Below are positions 1 through 11,552 of a stretch of DNA of 64,000 nt, piece after piece; positions within the stretch are counted from its first letter, which is position 1, and every line of letters begins with the position of its first letter. The DNA comes from Raphanus sativus. Lineage: Eukaryota; Streptophyta; Magnoliopsida; Brassicales; Brassicaceae. The position numbers were made by a program, and so were the translations under genes. The stretch covers positions 45,178,908-45,242,907 of the forward strand of contig NC_079516.1 of assembly GCF_000801105.2 (NCBI RefSeq), given 5' to 3'. A model generated the notes under the pieces. It was not told where the DNA came from. It did not search any database and was given only the letters and a program-made list of their open reading frames with translations.

Positions 1-1400
1 GCATACGGCTGAAAGTGGTATCGACGAGGACCATAGACTACTTCAGTGGTGTCCTCAGCAATCTCATCTTTGTGCAAGCGTGCATATTGAGCTGCTGACA
101 TACTCTGCTTCCTCTTGCTTAAAGCCATGGGGCCTAACTTTCCATGAGGTCCAAGGAAGTGCTCTTCTCCAATAGCAAAGCTGACAGCTCCTGGAATTTC
201 TAGACAGGTGATACTCTTGTTGGGGAGGATTAACTCAACAGGATGGCCTTGATTCTTGTACAAGTAGACACATGAACCAAAGTATCTCCCACTGAAGTAT
301 TGAGCAACCTTCATATGAGTGGCATCAAGGAAAGTAGGTCCTGCTGCATCACGCTTCAAGTCTATATACGCCAACTGAAGCAATGGTGTAATCATGCCAC
401 CAATTCCAATCGTAAGCTCTGAATCAGAAGAAGACCAAGCCCAATCCCTATAATACTCAAGGCGCGTCATGAAGAACCCTACCATTCCAAAGTCTTTGTA
501 GAGCTCATCAACATCAAAGGGGATGTCTTCTGGCGCAAAACGCTTCAGAGCCAGGCAAAGGAGTTTCAAGTCCTCTTCATTCACATTGCCGGGCTCTTTT
601 CTTGGGAAGAAAGCATGTACCAGCATCCTATGAAGGTAGCGAATAGCTGGGTTCCTAATGGCTGAGCTCTTGTCTCCACCAGAGCTGTGGCGTGTACCAG
701 TAATTAATTTCCACACCTTTGCCGGGATATTGTCCTCCTTTGCGAGTCCTCTGAGCTTGGGGAGATGAAAGTTTCCTGCATCCTTGAGACCAAGAGCGCT
801 CCCAATGTTCTTGAAGGTTATGTTGTAGGTCTTGCCTTCGACTGTGAATGTAATCTTTCCCCATCCTTGCCTCACATGCACAGATTGATGGTAAGTCACC
901 CTCAATGAAGCCAAGAACTCACTAGCCAGATCTTTGTAGGTGGGATAGGCCAAGGAGTAGAAGTCTGACATGTGCATGTTGCCTAGCATGGCCTTGATGT
1001 CATTATCGATACCAATCTCCTCCATCAGCTCAGTGTCACCAAACCGTGTAGGAGACCATGTCACACCTCTCTTCAAGAAGTCTAGAAACACTGCAGGGGT
1101 TGGCTTCTTTTCTCTATCTCTGTCGGCATATGGCATCTTCCCGTGGTCAGTAGACTTCTTAGCTTTCTTGGGTGGAGCTGGCTCGTCCTCACTGTCATCA
1201 TCGCTTTCGTCTCTGGTAGAGGATGCTGGCATCTTCCCCTTTTTCTTCTCTAGGTCGCTTGCTTTCTTAGCTGCCAAAGCTTGCTGTCGAGAGGATCCTC
1301 CAGTAGGCATGGAAGTTAGAGCTTTTCCTCTCAAGGCAGTCTCTTGTTCTGCAGCTGCTTGCTCTTTTTCTTTTCTCTGGGCTTGGGTTATCCTCACCAT
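1..1400 (-). CDS. Athila-type 3' ORF protein, copy 1, truncated by window edge
   Basis: This is the N-terminal part of the same protein encoded at 13151-14977. I find no net insertion or deletion relative to that copy over positions 1-1500, so the frame is open from ATG at 1400 (or an upstream in-frame ATG at 1445) to the window edge, about 466 codons. It has a basic, lysine-rich N-terminus with a candidate nuclear localisation signal and an acidic DESDDDSEDE stretch. Unlike the gag-pol of this copy it is not frameshifted. The start at 1400 is preferred because it has A at -3 and G at +4. Function in Athila elements is unknown; it occupies the envelope-like position but no membrane segment is visible. 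Confidence 0.8.
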   Translation of the reverse strand, partial: MVRITQAQRKEKEQAAAEQETALRGKALTSMPTGGSSRQQALAAKKASDLEKKKGKMPASSTRDESDDDSEDEPAPPKKAKKSTDHGKMPYADRDREKKPTPAVFLDFLKRGVTWSPTRFGDTELMEEIGIDNDIKAMLGNMHMSDFYSLAYPTYKDLASEFLASLRVTYHQSVHVRQGWGKITFTVEGKTYNITFKNIGSALGLKDAGNFHLPKLRGLAKEDNIPAKVWKLITGTRHSSGGDKSSAIRNPAIRYLHRMLVHAFFPRKEPGNVNEEDLKLLCLALKRFAPEDIPFDVDELYKDFGMVGFFMTRLEYYRDWAWSSSDSELTIGIGGMITPLLQLAYIDLKRDAAGPTFLDATHMKVAQYFSGRYFGSCVYLYKNQGHPVELILPNKSITCLEIPGAVSFAIGEEHFLGPHGKLGPMALSKRKQSMSAAQYARLHKDEIAEDTTEVVYGPRRYHFQPY

Positions 1401-2054
1401 TGTACCTTCAAAATTAAACCTTGAAGAAAACTTTAGTATTGGCAAGAGTCAAAAAGATAAAAGCTTGAAGAAATGAGAGCAAGCTTATCAACTTAGCAAT
1501 CTATTGAACAAAAGAGCTCACACAAGCTTTAGAACATTTAAACTAAGCTTAAACAAACTCCAACAAGACTCAATTATACACAATTTCGAATATCCCCAAT
1601 TCTCAAGAACCCTAATTTCTCAAACTCAAATCCAACTCAATTCCACCACGAAATCAACAACCCACACACATATATAAGCTTTACCAAATCTATTTAAGCC
1701 TAATCAAGCAAGAAATTAATCAAAATTGAACTTTGAAAAATTAGGGTTCATGAACCCACGAAAATCAAATTTTAAATCAAATACCTTGCTCTAGGCGAAA
1801 GGAAATGGCGAAAAGAAGCTTAAAAATAGACTACAGGGGCTAAAGCTCGGATTTAGAAAGAAGAATGGAGAGATTTGGTGGGGATTTGAGTGAGTTGAGA
1901 GATTTTGGGTGAGGAAGAGTTTGAGAGAGGAGAGGTGAAAAGAGAGGGGGAGTCGCGAGGGAGAGAGGTAGGGTTTAGGCGAGCTGGGTCGGGTCGGTTC
2001 GATTTAAGTAGATTCGAACCGGTTTAATCCGGTTAAAGGGTGAGAGAAAACTTA

Positions 2055-2238
2055 CCTGGGCGTGGAGCGGTGTCGCGACCCCGCGGTGAAACCCCGCTGC
2101 GTCGTTTTTGGTCCCGAATCGTCGTAAAGCCGAGCGACCTCTGATACCCGCTCTATTCACTTGCTCAACCCCGCTCCCTTTCGACCGCGACCCCTCGACC
2201 CCGCTGTGTCGACCCCGCTGTGCGGCCCCAATCTCGCC

Positions 2239-2279
<41 letters not shown>
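2055..2279 (-). repeat. GC-rich CCCCGCT motif cluster plus poly(A/T) tract, copy 1
   Basis: Between the 3' ORF and gag-pol lies a cluster of CCCCGCTCC / CCCCGCTGT / GAGCG motifs (about 2070-2225) directly abutting an uninterrupted run of about 36 T on the plus strand (2244-2279). The same arrangement occurs in copy 2 at 15640-15856, and the motif also occurs in the LTRs. Reading frames across the homopolymer are not real genes. Confidence 0.8.
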
Positions 2280-2283
<4 letters not shown>

Positions 2284-2384
2284 AAAAAAAAAAATCCTAA
2301 AGGAATATGTACAAGGATAGACATGGGACTTCCTCCCAAGTGAGCTTGTTTTAAGTCTCTAGCTTGACTTTGCTTCCTTTAGGA

Positions 2385-5300
2385 CTAGGTTGGGGTGGGA
2401 TCAGAAAGTGGAACCGAAATCCCATCTTCCTCTGGTGTAGTAGCCATGTATAACTTGACTCTTTGTCCATTGACTGTGAACTCTCCTCCATTCTTATTCC
2501 ATAGCACAATTGCCCCATATGGTCTCACTTCCTTGATTTTGAAAGGTCCGGACCATCTTGACTTGAGCTTCCCGGGAAATAATTTCATCCTAGAGTTGTA
2601 GAGGAGAACCTGATCTCCAACCTTGAACTCTCTCTTCAAAATGCCCTTGTCATGAAAAGCTTTGGTCTTTTCTTTGTAGATCCTTGAGCTCTCAAAAGCA
2701 TCCATTCTTATCTCATCAAGCTCATGTAGCTGAAACATTCTCTTCTCCTTGGCACTCTTGATGTCAAAGTTCAACAGTTTCACAGCCCACATTGCCTTAT
2801 ACTCAAGCTCAACTGGTAGATGGCAAGCTTTTCCATAGACAAGGTTGAAAGGTGTGGTGCCTAAGGGAGTCTTGTATGCTGTCCTATAAGCCCAAAGTGC
2901 ATCATCAAGCTTGTCTGACCAGTCTTTCCTCTTAGTACCCACAATCTTCTCCAGTATGCTCTTGATTTCCCTGTTGGAAAGCTCCACTTGCCCACTAGTC
3001 TGAGGATGATATGGTGTGGCTACCTTGTGCTTAACACCCTTCTTCCTTAGGAGGCCTTCAAATAACTTGTTGATGAAATGTGATCCTCCATCACTTATAA
3101 CCACTCTAGGGACTCCAAACCTTGGGAAGATTATGCTTTTGAACATCTTGACTACTACTCTTGAATCATTTGTAGGGCTTGCCACTGCTTCAACCCATTT
3201 AGAGACATAGTCAACAGCTACAAGGATGTATTTGTTGCCATAAGAGGAAGGGAAAGGGCCCATGAAGTCTATTCCCCATACATCAAACACTTCCACCTCA
3301 AGTATTGGGTTCTGAGGCATTTCACTTCTCCTAGAGATGTTTCCTCTCCTTTGGCAAGAATCACACTTGGAAACAAAGTCTTGAGTGTCCTTGAACATGT
3401 GTGGCCACCAAAATCCAGCTTGTAACACCTTAGCAACTGTCTTGAATGTAGCAAAGTGGCCTCCATATGATGATCCATGACAGTGTGTGAGGATCCCATC
3501 TATTTCTTCTTCAGCCACTGCCCTTCTATAGAGCTGATCCTTGCAAAGTATGTAGAGAAAGGGCTCATCCCAATAATACCTCTTCAACTCCTTGTAAAAC
3601 TTCTTCTTGGCATAGCCTTCAAGATTCAGTGGCTCTTTCCCAGTAACAAGGTAGTTTGCAAAATCAGCATACCAAGGTTCTTTCTCATTTGTTGCCTTGA
3701 CTTCTTCAATCATCTTACCAGTCTCGCAAACTGCAACCACTGCTCTAATAGCCATAAGCTGTTCTTCTGGAAGTCCTTCATCAATAGGGATACCACACTC
3801 TACTCTCATTCTAGACAAGTGATCAGCCACACCATTCTCAACTCCAGGCCTGTCTTTAATCTCAAGATCAAACTCTTGAAGCAGTAGAATCCACCTCAAC
3901 AGTCTTGGCTTGGCATCTTTCTTGGCTAGGAGGTGCCTCAAAGCTGCATGATCTGTGTAGACAATCACTTTAGACCCCACAAGGTAGCTCCTGAACTTTT
4001 CAAAGGCAAAGACAATGGCTAACAACTCCTTCTCTGTTGTAGAGTACTTCACTTGGGCATCATCAAGAGTTCTGCTAGCATAGTAGATCACATGTGTCTT
4101 CTTGTCCTTCTTCTGCCCCAAAACTGCTCCAACGGCATAGTCACTAGCATCACACATGATCTCAAAGGGGAGATTCCAATCTGGTGGCTGGACAATAGGT
4201 GCACTAACAAGCTCATTCTTCAGCTTCTTAAAGGCTTCAAGACACTCAACCTCAAAACTAAAGGTGGCTTCCTTGCACAACAGCTTGGTCAATGGCCTTG
4301 CAATCATGGAGAAGTCTTTGATGAATCTTCTGTAGAACCCGGCATGACCAAGAAAGCTTCTAATGTCTTTCACTGTCTTTGGTGGAGGCAGCCTCACCAT
4401 CACTTCAATCTTGGCTTTGTCTACCTCAATGCCTTTCTCTGAAATCTTGTGCCCAAGCACAATCCCTTCCGTAACCATGAAGTGGCACTTCTCCCAGTTC
4501 AGCACAAGGTTGGTGTCTTCACATCTCTGTAGGACCCTGCACAAATTTGACAAACAAGCAGAAAACGAGGATCCGTAGACAGAGAAGTCGTCCATAAACA
4601 CCTCCACAACATCCTCAATGAGGTCAGAGAAGATAGACATCATGCACCTTTGAAAGGTAGCTGGAGCATTACATAACCCAAATGGCATCCTTCGATAAGC
4701 GAAGGTGCCATAGGGGCATGTGAATGTTGTCTTCTCTTGATCATTGGGATGTATGGGGATTTGGAAGAACCCTGAATACCCATCAAGAAAGCAATAAAAA
4801 GGATGATTTGCAAGCCTCTCAAGCATTTGATCAATGAATGGCAATGGAAAATGATCTTTTCTAGAGGCTGAATTAAGTTTTCGGTAATCAATACACATCC
4901 TATGACCTGTTATGGTCCTAGTTGGTATCAATTCATCCTTCTCATTTTGACCACAGTGATACCACCTTTCTTTGGGACTACATGCACAGGAGATACCCAC
5001 TTACTATCTGAGATAGGGTAGATCACACCAGCATCTAAGAGTTTAAGAATCTCTTTCTTTACAACATCTTTCAAGTTGGGATTCAACCTTCTTTGATGTT
5101 CTATAGAAGTCATAGATTCATCCTCAAGATGTATCCTATGCATGCACAAAGTAGGTGATATCCCTTTGATGTCATCAAGAGAATACCCTATTGCTTTTCT
5201 AAATCTTTTAAGTGCATTTAAAAGTTCAGATAGCTCAAGTTCAGTAAGTTCACTACTCACAATGACAGGGTAAGTTTCATTAGGGCCAAGAAAAGCGTAC

Positions 5301-8034
5301 CTTACACCATGGGGAAGGGGTTTAAGCTCCACCTTAGGGGCTTTGAGCTCACTCCAGTCATCTTGATGACTGTCCTCTTGTTGAGAAGCTAAAGATGCTT
5401 GTGGTAGCTCCTCATACTGCTCCTTATCCACAAACCCCTTGCGCGAATCCAACATTCTCCCATAGGCTGCACTCTCCTTGTTCTCTACTACTTGAACCTC
5501 TTTGTCTATAGTCAAAGCATGCTGTAGAGAATCTTCTAGTCCCAACTCCTCAAGCAGCTCATCAGCTAGAGCTTCCATTTCCTCTATGTAGAAGGCTTGG
5601 TTTTGCACAGTTGGCTTCTTCATCATCTCCTTGATGTCAAAGTGGAGAACATGCCCTTTACCCAGATGGAGATCTATCTTTCCTTCTTTCACATTCACTA
5701 TAGCTCCTGCTGTAGCTAAGAATGGTCTACCAAGGATCAAAGGGTCTCTAGCCTCCTCATCCATCTCAAGCACCACAAAGTCTGTAGGAATCTCACAATT
5801 TCCAACCATCACTGGGAGATCTTCTAAGATACCAACTGGGAACTTCACTGATCGATCAGCCAATACCAATGAAAGCCTGCACTTCTTGTACTGAGTGAAT
5901 CCAAGTCTTTTCGCAACTGACAAAGGCATGAGACTGACACTAGCCCAAGATCGCAAAGACACTTCTCAAACTCTATAGGACCAATGGCACAAGGGAGTGT
6001 GAAGCATCCTGGATCTTCTAGCTTCTTAGGAATGTTCAATCTCTGGATGATTGCACTACACTCATGAGTAAGTATCATCATGCCTTCCATTTCTTTCTTC
6101 TTTGCAGCTACAGCATCTTTCAAGAACTTGCTGTATTGAGGAACCAGCATGAAAGCATCAATGATAGGCATTGTGACCTGAACCTCACTCATTTGCTTCT
6201 CAAAGAGTGCCTTGTACTTCTCCAACAGTTGCCTCTTGAATCTTCCAGGAAATGGGAGCTTGGGTTCATAAGGAGGAGGGATAAAAGAAGATTCTTTTGA
6301 TGGAGTAGCAACTTCACCGTGTTTCACTGTTTTCTTCTCTTCTCCAATCTTCCCTTTACCCTTAGCTTCTACTATCTTCTCCAAGATCTCATCATTGGTC
6401 TTCTCATCTACAATCACCACATCATCATCTATGTTGATGGCCACCTCCCACCTTGTTTCTCATCATCCTTGGTGAGAACTCTTGAAGGCAACTCTTTGCC
6501 ACTCCTTAGAGTGATTGCTTTCATTGTCTCCTTTGGGTTTTGCTCAGGCTTTCCGGGAAGAGTTCCTTGTTGGCGATTGGAGTTAGAACTCATAGAGGCA
6601 AACTGATTCTCCAAAGCTCTGAACTTGTTGTTGAGCTCATTGTAGCTCCCATCAATCTTTGAGTGGATGTTCTTCAACTCATAACCAATTTGCTTCTCAT
6701 TTCTTGATTGAGCTTCAAGTAGTTGCTTGAACATTGATTCCACACTTGTGTCTTGAGCCTTAGGTTGAGAAGAACTTCCTTGGGCTTGAGTAGACTGGTT
6801 TCCTTTGTTGGAGAAACCAGGAGGAGGGTTTTGCTGAGGTTGATGGCTTCCTTGTTGGTTGTTCCTAGGCTGGTACCCACCTTGTTGGTTGTTGGAATAG
6901 GGTCTTTGCTGGTAGTTGTTGTACTGAAAGTTGGGCTCCTTCCTGTACCAAGTACCATTGTTGTTGATGAAGCAAACTCCTCTTGCCCTTCCAAACCATC
7001 AACTTCATTCACCTTAGGAGGAACCTCTTGACTAGGATCACCAACAAAGCTAACCTGCTCCTTCTTGGATTGGTTTGAAAGAACCAAGTCCAACTTGTCT
7101 TGCAAAGACTTGATATCTTCCTTGTCTGCTGGTCATCCCCTCTGTTGGCTCTATCATACTCCTCATTGTAGACTGAGTCACTTTTGCCATGTTCTCCACC
7201 AGCTCCTCTGCATCCTGTCAGTTCTGCCCAAGAAGAAACCATTACTAGCAGTGTCAAGCCTGTTTCTGCAAGATGGGAGAACTCCTCTGTAGAAAGTGCT
7301 AAGCAAGCTCTCCTTGCTGAAACCATGATGAGGACACTGAGCTTGGTAGTCCTTGAATCTCTCCCATGCCTCATTGAAGCTCTCTAGATTCTTCTGCTGG
7401 AAACCAGAAATCTCATTCCTTATCTTAGCTGTCCTTGAGGTAGAGAAGAATTTCTCCAAGAAGGCTTCCTTACATCCCTCCCAAGTGGTGATAGTGTCAC
7501 TTGGGACAGACCTCTCCCACTGATGTGCCTTGTCTCCCAAAGAGAAGGGAAACAGCTTCAGCTTGAATGCATCTTCAGAGACACCATTTGTCTTGGACAA
7601 ACTACAATACTGATCAAACTTGTACAAATGATCAATAGGATCTTCAGCTGCCAGGCCATGAAACTTGTTGTGCTCAATGTGTTGAGTAGCCCTGACTTGA
7701 TCTCGAAGTTGTTGTTCTCCACCGGTGGTGCTCTGATTCCCAACCTATGACCATGAATGTGAGGGCGATCATAGGTTCCAATGGCGCGAGCTTGGCGCTG
7801 TGGGTGTTGTGGTCGAAGGTTGGCAGCTCCTTGACCATTTCCCTCTTGGGCAGCTCCCAAAGGGATCTCTCCATCTCGATTCTGGTTCTGATGGTGAGCC
7901 ATATCAAAACCCAATCTGTTGAAATGAGCCTGTTGCTCCTCTTCTCTCCTTCTTCTTGTATTCTCTCTTTCCAAAGCCCGGATGTCTGGTACTAGAGGAG
8001 TGAGGTTTGTAGTCCCTCTACTTCTCAAGTTCAT
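2385..8034 (-). pseudogene. gag-pol polyprotein, copy 1, frameshifted
   Basis: This is the counterpart of the 1,885-codon gag-pol at 15961-21618. The 3' part, from reverse transcriptase through RNase H and integrase to the stop at 2385, is open. The 5' part is broken by eight single-base deletions relative to copy 2, near positions 4950, 5945, 6448, 6971, 7119, 7180, 7217 and 7676, so gag and protease are split into several overlapping frames. Five of these look like shortened homopolymers (for example four C to three C near 5945). The FMDD reverse-transcriptase motif and the DDE integrase residues are retained in the open part. As assembled, this copy cannot make the polyprotein. Confidence 0.92.
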
Positions 8035-8148
8035 ACACCTGAAATGAAAAGAAAAAGGAAAAAGCAGAGCCAATATCACAATAATAAGAAAAATGACTTA
8101 GTCTCAAGCAAATGACTAAATCCCAATGTCAAAATCACAATAGAACTT

Positions 8149-8161
8149 GGCAACGGCGCCA
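8149..8161 (-). other. Primer-binding site (tRNA-Asp), copy 1
   Basis: Minus strand reads TGGCGCCGTTGCC, three bases internal to the LTR end. This is complementary to the 3' end of plant tRNA-Asp with CCA, the primer typical of Athila elements. Confidence 0.88.
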
Positions 8162-8164
8162 ATT

Positions 8165-9590
8165 TGATAACAGGACTTTTCGGGTCCCTATCAAATGCAG
8201 TAGTATAAAAGATTGTCGAACCAATCCTAGGTGATTTCAATGCACTGAGAATACAAATCCATGCTTAATCTAAGTGCAACCAAAAGTGAGATGAGTTTTA
8301 AACTAGAGTAATACTAAAATGCAGTAAAACTGTAAACTTTCTTTGATTATGAGATGGGAGAACTCATGGGAATAGGGATTAGATCTTGGGTGATCAAGTT
8401 TTGAACTAAAGGGGATGACTTTCAATCAATCTAGCAATCTTAGGCCTAGACACAATGCTAAACAAGCTCTATCCCTAGATGAATGTTCATTTGCTAAAGC
8501 AACTCAAGCATCAAATTCCTTTGGTTGAATATTGCTAAAGCAATCATTAAAAACAAGCCTACTAGCCATCTTAACACCTTTAACAACAAATTCCTTTGGC
8601 AAAGTGTGTTAAGAGCTTAGAAGAGTTGACTCAGACATTTCATCAAACACCTTCCGGGTGTGAAATGTCTAGAGATCAACCTTTGAGAGGCCAACTCAAA
8701 AGAAGCAATAAGACTACTCTAATAGCAAGGAAATAGATAGATAGAACATAAAACCCTTTAGATCTAGCTTAATCACCCTTGATCTCCCTAACCCATGAAT
8801 CCTAAGAGGACTACTCACTAATCACCATGATTCTTCTCAAACCCATAAGAGATTCAAGCTTAATCATGAAAAGAAAGAAAATAAGAACTTAAAATAACTC
8901 AAGAACACAAGAACAAAATGATGATTTGATTCAAAGGAAAGAACTTTATCACCAAAAGGTTTGTGTTTTCTCAGAGATAATAAGATAATCCCCATCATTT
9001 GGGTCTAAAAAGTATTTATATGATCCTTCCAAACCCTAATGGTTGATAATAAAAGGTCTAAAAAGCCCTTAAAAGCATTACAAATCGCATAAGTAAAGAC
9101 ACGCAGCGGAGTCGCAACCCCGCTGGCTAACCCCGCTCCGGCCATTTTGCTTCGTCTCCTGTGGTAAACCCGAGCGGCCTTGGTGACTCCGCTCCGTATG
9201 GCTGCTCAACCCCGCTCCGGACCTCACACCGGTGTCGTGACTCCGCTCCAAGACCCCGCTCCAGCCACTTCACACCGTTTCTCGTCGTAAACCCGAGCGG
9301 TGTTACTTACGCCGCTCCATGTACTCGTTCCGACCTCGCTCTGGATCACAGCGGACCTGCGAACCCGCTCCAAGCACCCCGCTCCAGACGTTAACTTGCA
9401 CAATCCCCATCTTTCACCTCTTTTGATCCATAACCCATCTCAAACACCTCCAAAAACTCCATAGCATGCTCCAACACCTGATAAGGACTTATGCATGCAA
9501 AATGCAAGCTAAAGAAGCCTAAATCCTATTCTAAATGATCAAAATGTGCAAGATATCAAAGCTAAAAACATGCAAATGCACAAGATATCC
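8165..9590 (-). repeat. 5' LTR of copy 1 (LTR A)
   Basis: The repeat starts TGATAACAGG and is nearly identical to the LTRs at 10114-11538 and 21753-23179. It ends GATATCC at the assembly gap, where the others end GATATCA, so the outermost base is altered or cut. It carries a TATA box on the minus strand (plus-strand tatttata at 9013-9020) and a GC-rich CCCCGCTCC array at about 9095-9395. A 77-codon reading frame across this array appears in all three LTRs and is not considered a gene. Confidence 0.93.
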
Positions 9591-9690
9591 NNNNNNNNNN
9601 NNNNNNNNNNNNNNNNNNNNNNNNNNNNNNNNNNNNNNNNNNNNNNNNNNNNNNNNNNNNNNNNNNNNNNNNNNNNNNNNNNNNNNNNNN
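9591..9690. other. Assembly gap, 100 N
   Basis: Exactly 100 N, a placeholder of unknown true length. It starts at the outer edge of LTR A, as expected when an assembler stops in a repeat. Confidence 0.99.
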
Positions 9691-10113
9691 ACGAGAAAGG
9701 ATTAGAGAGTTTAAGCAAAGACGAAGTGGTACACTCTAACAGCGGTGGTTGATACGGATGTCATTACGCATCACTGAAGAAAGAAAACAACACACGCTGA
9801 TTTATCTGTCACACAACCTTTTACGACCTTGCTCGGTCCAGTTTTGTTTTTGTTGCCTTTACATTTCTGTATAAAATATCATTCCTATAAGCATAGAATA
9901 AAATTAATAAATGTTAGTTTTTCCTTTAAATATAGAGGAATTCTATTTTTTGTCAACTAGGAAAATAGTAATATTATTTCAGAAAAATAAATTAAATTAG
10001 GCTAAAGTAAAAATATATCTAAATATTATTGAGATATATATATAAATGAGCTAGAGCCGTTTCTAAATTAAAGTAGATGATTCACTAGTGAGTAGTAGTT
10101 GTACGATGAATAC
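9691..10113. other. Host sequence between gap and copy 2; possible 3' end of a gene
   Basis: This is non-LTR sequence immediately left of copy 2. The first 60 bases read in one plus-strand frame as the tail of a protein, KGLESLSKDEVVHSNSGG then TGA at about 9750, followed by AT-rich sequence that looks like a 3' UTR. This could be the C-terminus of a plus-strand gene lost in the gap, but the segment is short and I do not recognise the protein. The rest shows no gene. Confidence 0.3.
10109..10113. repeat. Target-site duplication AATAC, left
   Basis: AATAC directly abuts LTR B and matches AATAC at 23180-23184 directly after LTR C. Five bases is the usual Ty3/gypsy duplication length. Confidence 0.92.
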
Positions 10114-11538
10114 TGATAACAGGACTTTTCGGGTCCCTATCAAATGCAGTAGTATAAAAGGTTGTCGAACCAATCCTAGGTGATTTCAATGCACTGAGAA
10201 TACAAATCCATGCTTAATCTAAGTGCAACCAAAAGTGAGATGAGTTTTAAACTAGAGTAATACTAAAATGCAGTAAAACTGTAAACTTTCTTTGATTATG
10301 AGATGGGAGAACTCATGGGAATAGGGATTAGATCTTGGGTGATCAAGTTTTGAACTAAAGGGGATGACTTTCAATCAATCTAGCAATCTTAGGCCTAGAC
10401 ACAATGCTAAACAAGCTCTATCCCTAGATGAATGTTCATTTGCTAAAGCAACTCAAGCATCAAATTCCTTTGGTTGAATATTGCTAAAGCAATCATTAAA
10501 AACAAGCCTACTAGCCATCTTAACACCTTTAACAACAAATTCCTTTGGCAAAGTGTGTTAAGAGCTTAGAAGAGTTGACTCAGACATTTCATCAAACACC
10601 TTCCGGGTGTGAAATGTCTAGAGATCAACCTTTGAGAGGCCAACTCAAAAGAAGCAATAAGACTACTCTAATAGCAAGGAAATAGATAGATAGAACATAA
10701 AACCCTTTAGATCTAGCTTAATCACCCTTGATCTCCCTAACCCATGAATCCTAAGAGGACTACTCACTAATCACCATGATCCTTCTCAAACCCATAAGAG
10801 ATTCAAGCTTAATCATGAAAAGAAAGAAAATAAGAACTCAAAATAACTCAAGAACACAAGAACAAAATGATGATTTGATTCAAAGGAAAGAACTTTATCA
10901 CCAAAAGGTTTGTGTTTTCTCAGAGATAATAAGATAATCCCATCATTTGGGTCTAAAAAGTATTTATATGATCCTTCCAAACCCTAATGGTTGATAATAA
11001 AAGGTCTAAAAAGCCCTTAAAAGCATTACAAATCGCATAAGTAAAAACACGCAGCGGAGTCGCAACCCCGCTGGCTAACCCCGCTCCGGCCATTTTGCTT
11101 CGTCTCCTGTGGTAAACCCGAGCGGCCTTGGTGACTCCGCTCCGTATGGCTGCTCAACCCCGCTCCGGACCTCACACCGGTGTCGTGACTCCGCTCCAAG
11201 ACCCCGCTCCAGCCACTTCACACCGTTTCTCGTCGTAAACCCGAGCGGTGTTACTTACGCCGCTCCATGTACTCGTTCCGACCTCGCTCTGGATCACAGC
11301 GGACCTGCGAACCCGCTCCAAGCACCCCGCTCCAGACGCTAACTTGCACAATCCCCATCTTTCACCTCTTTTGATCCATAACCCATCTCGAACACCTCCA
11401 AAAACTCCATAGCATGCTCCAACACCTGATAAGGACTTATGCATGCAAAATGCAAGCTAAAGAAGCCTAAATCCTATTCTAAATGATCAAAATGTGCAAG
11501 ATATCAAAGCTAAAAACATGCAAATGCACAAGATATCA
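10114..11538 (-). repeat. 3' LTR of copy 2 (LTR B)
   Basis: 1,425 bp, TG...CA ended. It carries a minus-strand TATA box (plus tatttata 10961-10968) and the GC-rich motif array at about 11050-11340. Where LTR B differs from LTR C it nearly always agrees with LTR A. Confidence 0.96.
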
Positions 11539-11552
11539 ACTCCCCCAAACTT
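11539..11552 (-). other. Polypurine tract at the 3' LTR
   Basis: Minus strand reads AAGTTTGGGGGAGT directly before the 3' LTR, in the position where plus-strand DNA synthesis is primed in LTR retrotransposons. Confidence 0.85.

Larger units (their letters stand above)
1..9590 (-). mobile_element. Athila-lineage Ty3/gypsy retrotransposon, copy 1 (partial)
   Basis: This is a minus-strand LTR retrotransposon cut by the left window edge and ending at an assembly gap on the right. Reading the minus strand there is the 5' LTR (9590-8165), a tRNA-Asp primer site, a frameshifted gag-pol (8034-2385), a poly(A)/GC-rich spacer and part of the extra 3' ORF (1400-1). It aligns base for base with the complete copy at 10114-23179, with few substitutions. 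Its 3' LTR and target duplication are outside the window. Athila lineage is inferred from the tRNA-Asp primer site, absence of a chromodomain, and an extra ORF after pol. It may be a genuine second insertion or partly an assembly artefact; see findings. Confidence 0.93.

Noticed and set aside
970..1476. 168-codon plus-strand frame (also 14547-15053)
   Set aside because: It is the antisense shadow of the 3' ORF, with Ser/Leu-rich composition typical of such shadows.
2157..2343. Short frames with poly-Lys or poly-Phe across the T run (also 15683-15930)
   Set aside because: They are translations of a homopolymer and change with its length; no family features.
9161..9394. A 77-codon plus-strand frame repeated in all three LTRs
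   Set aside because: It follows the GC-rich motif array and is antisense to the element; three copies exist only because the LTR is repeated.
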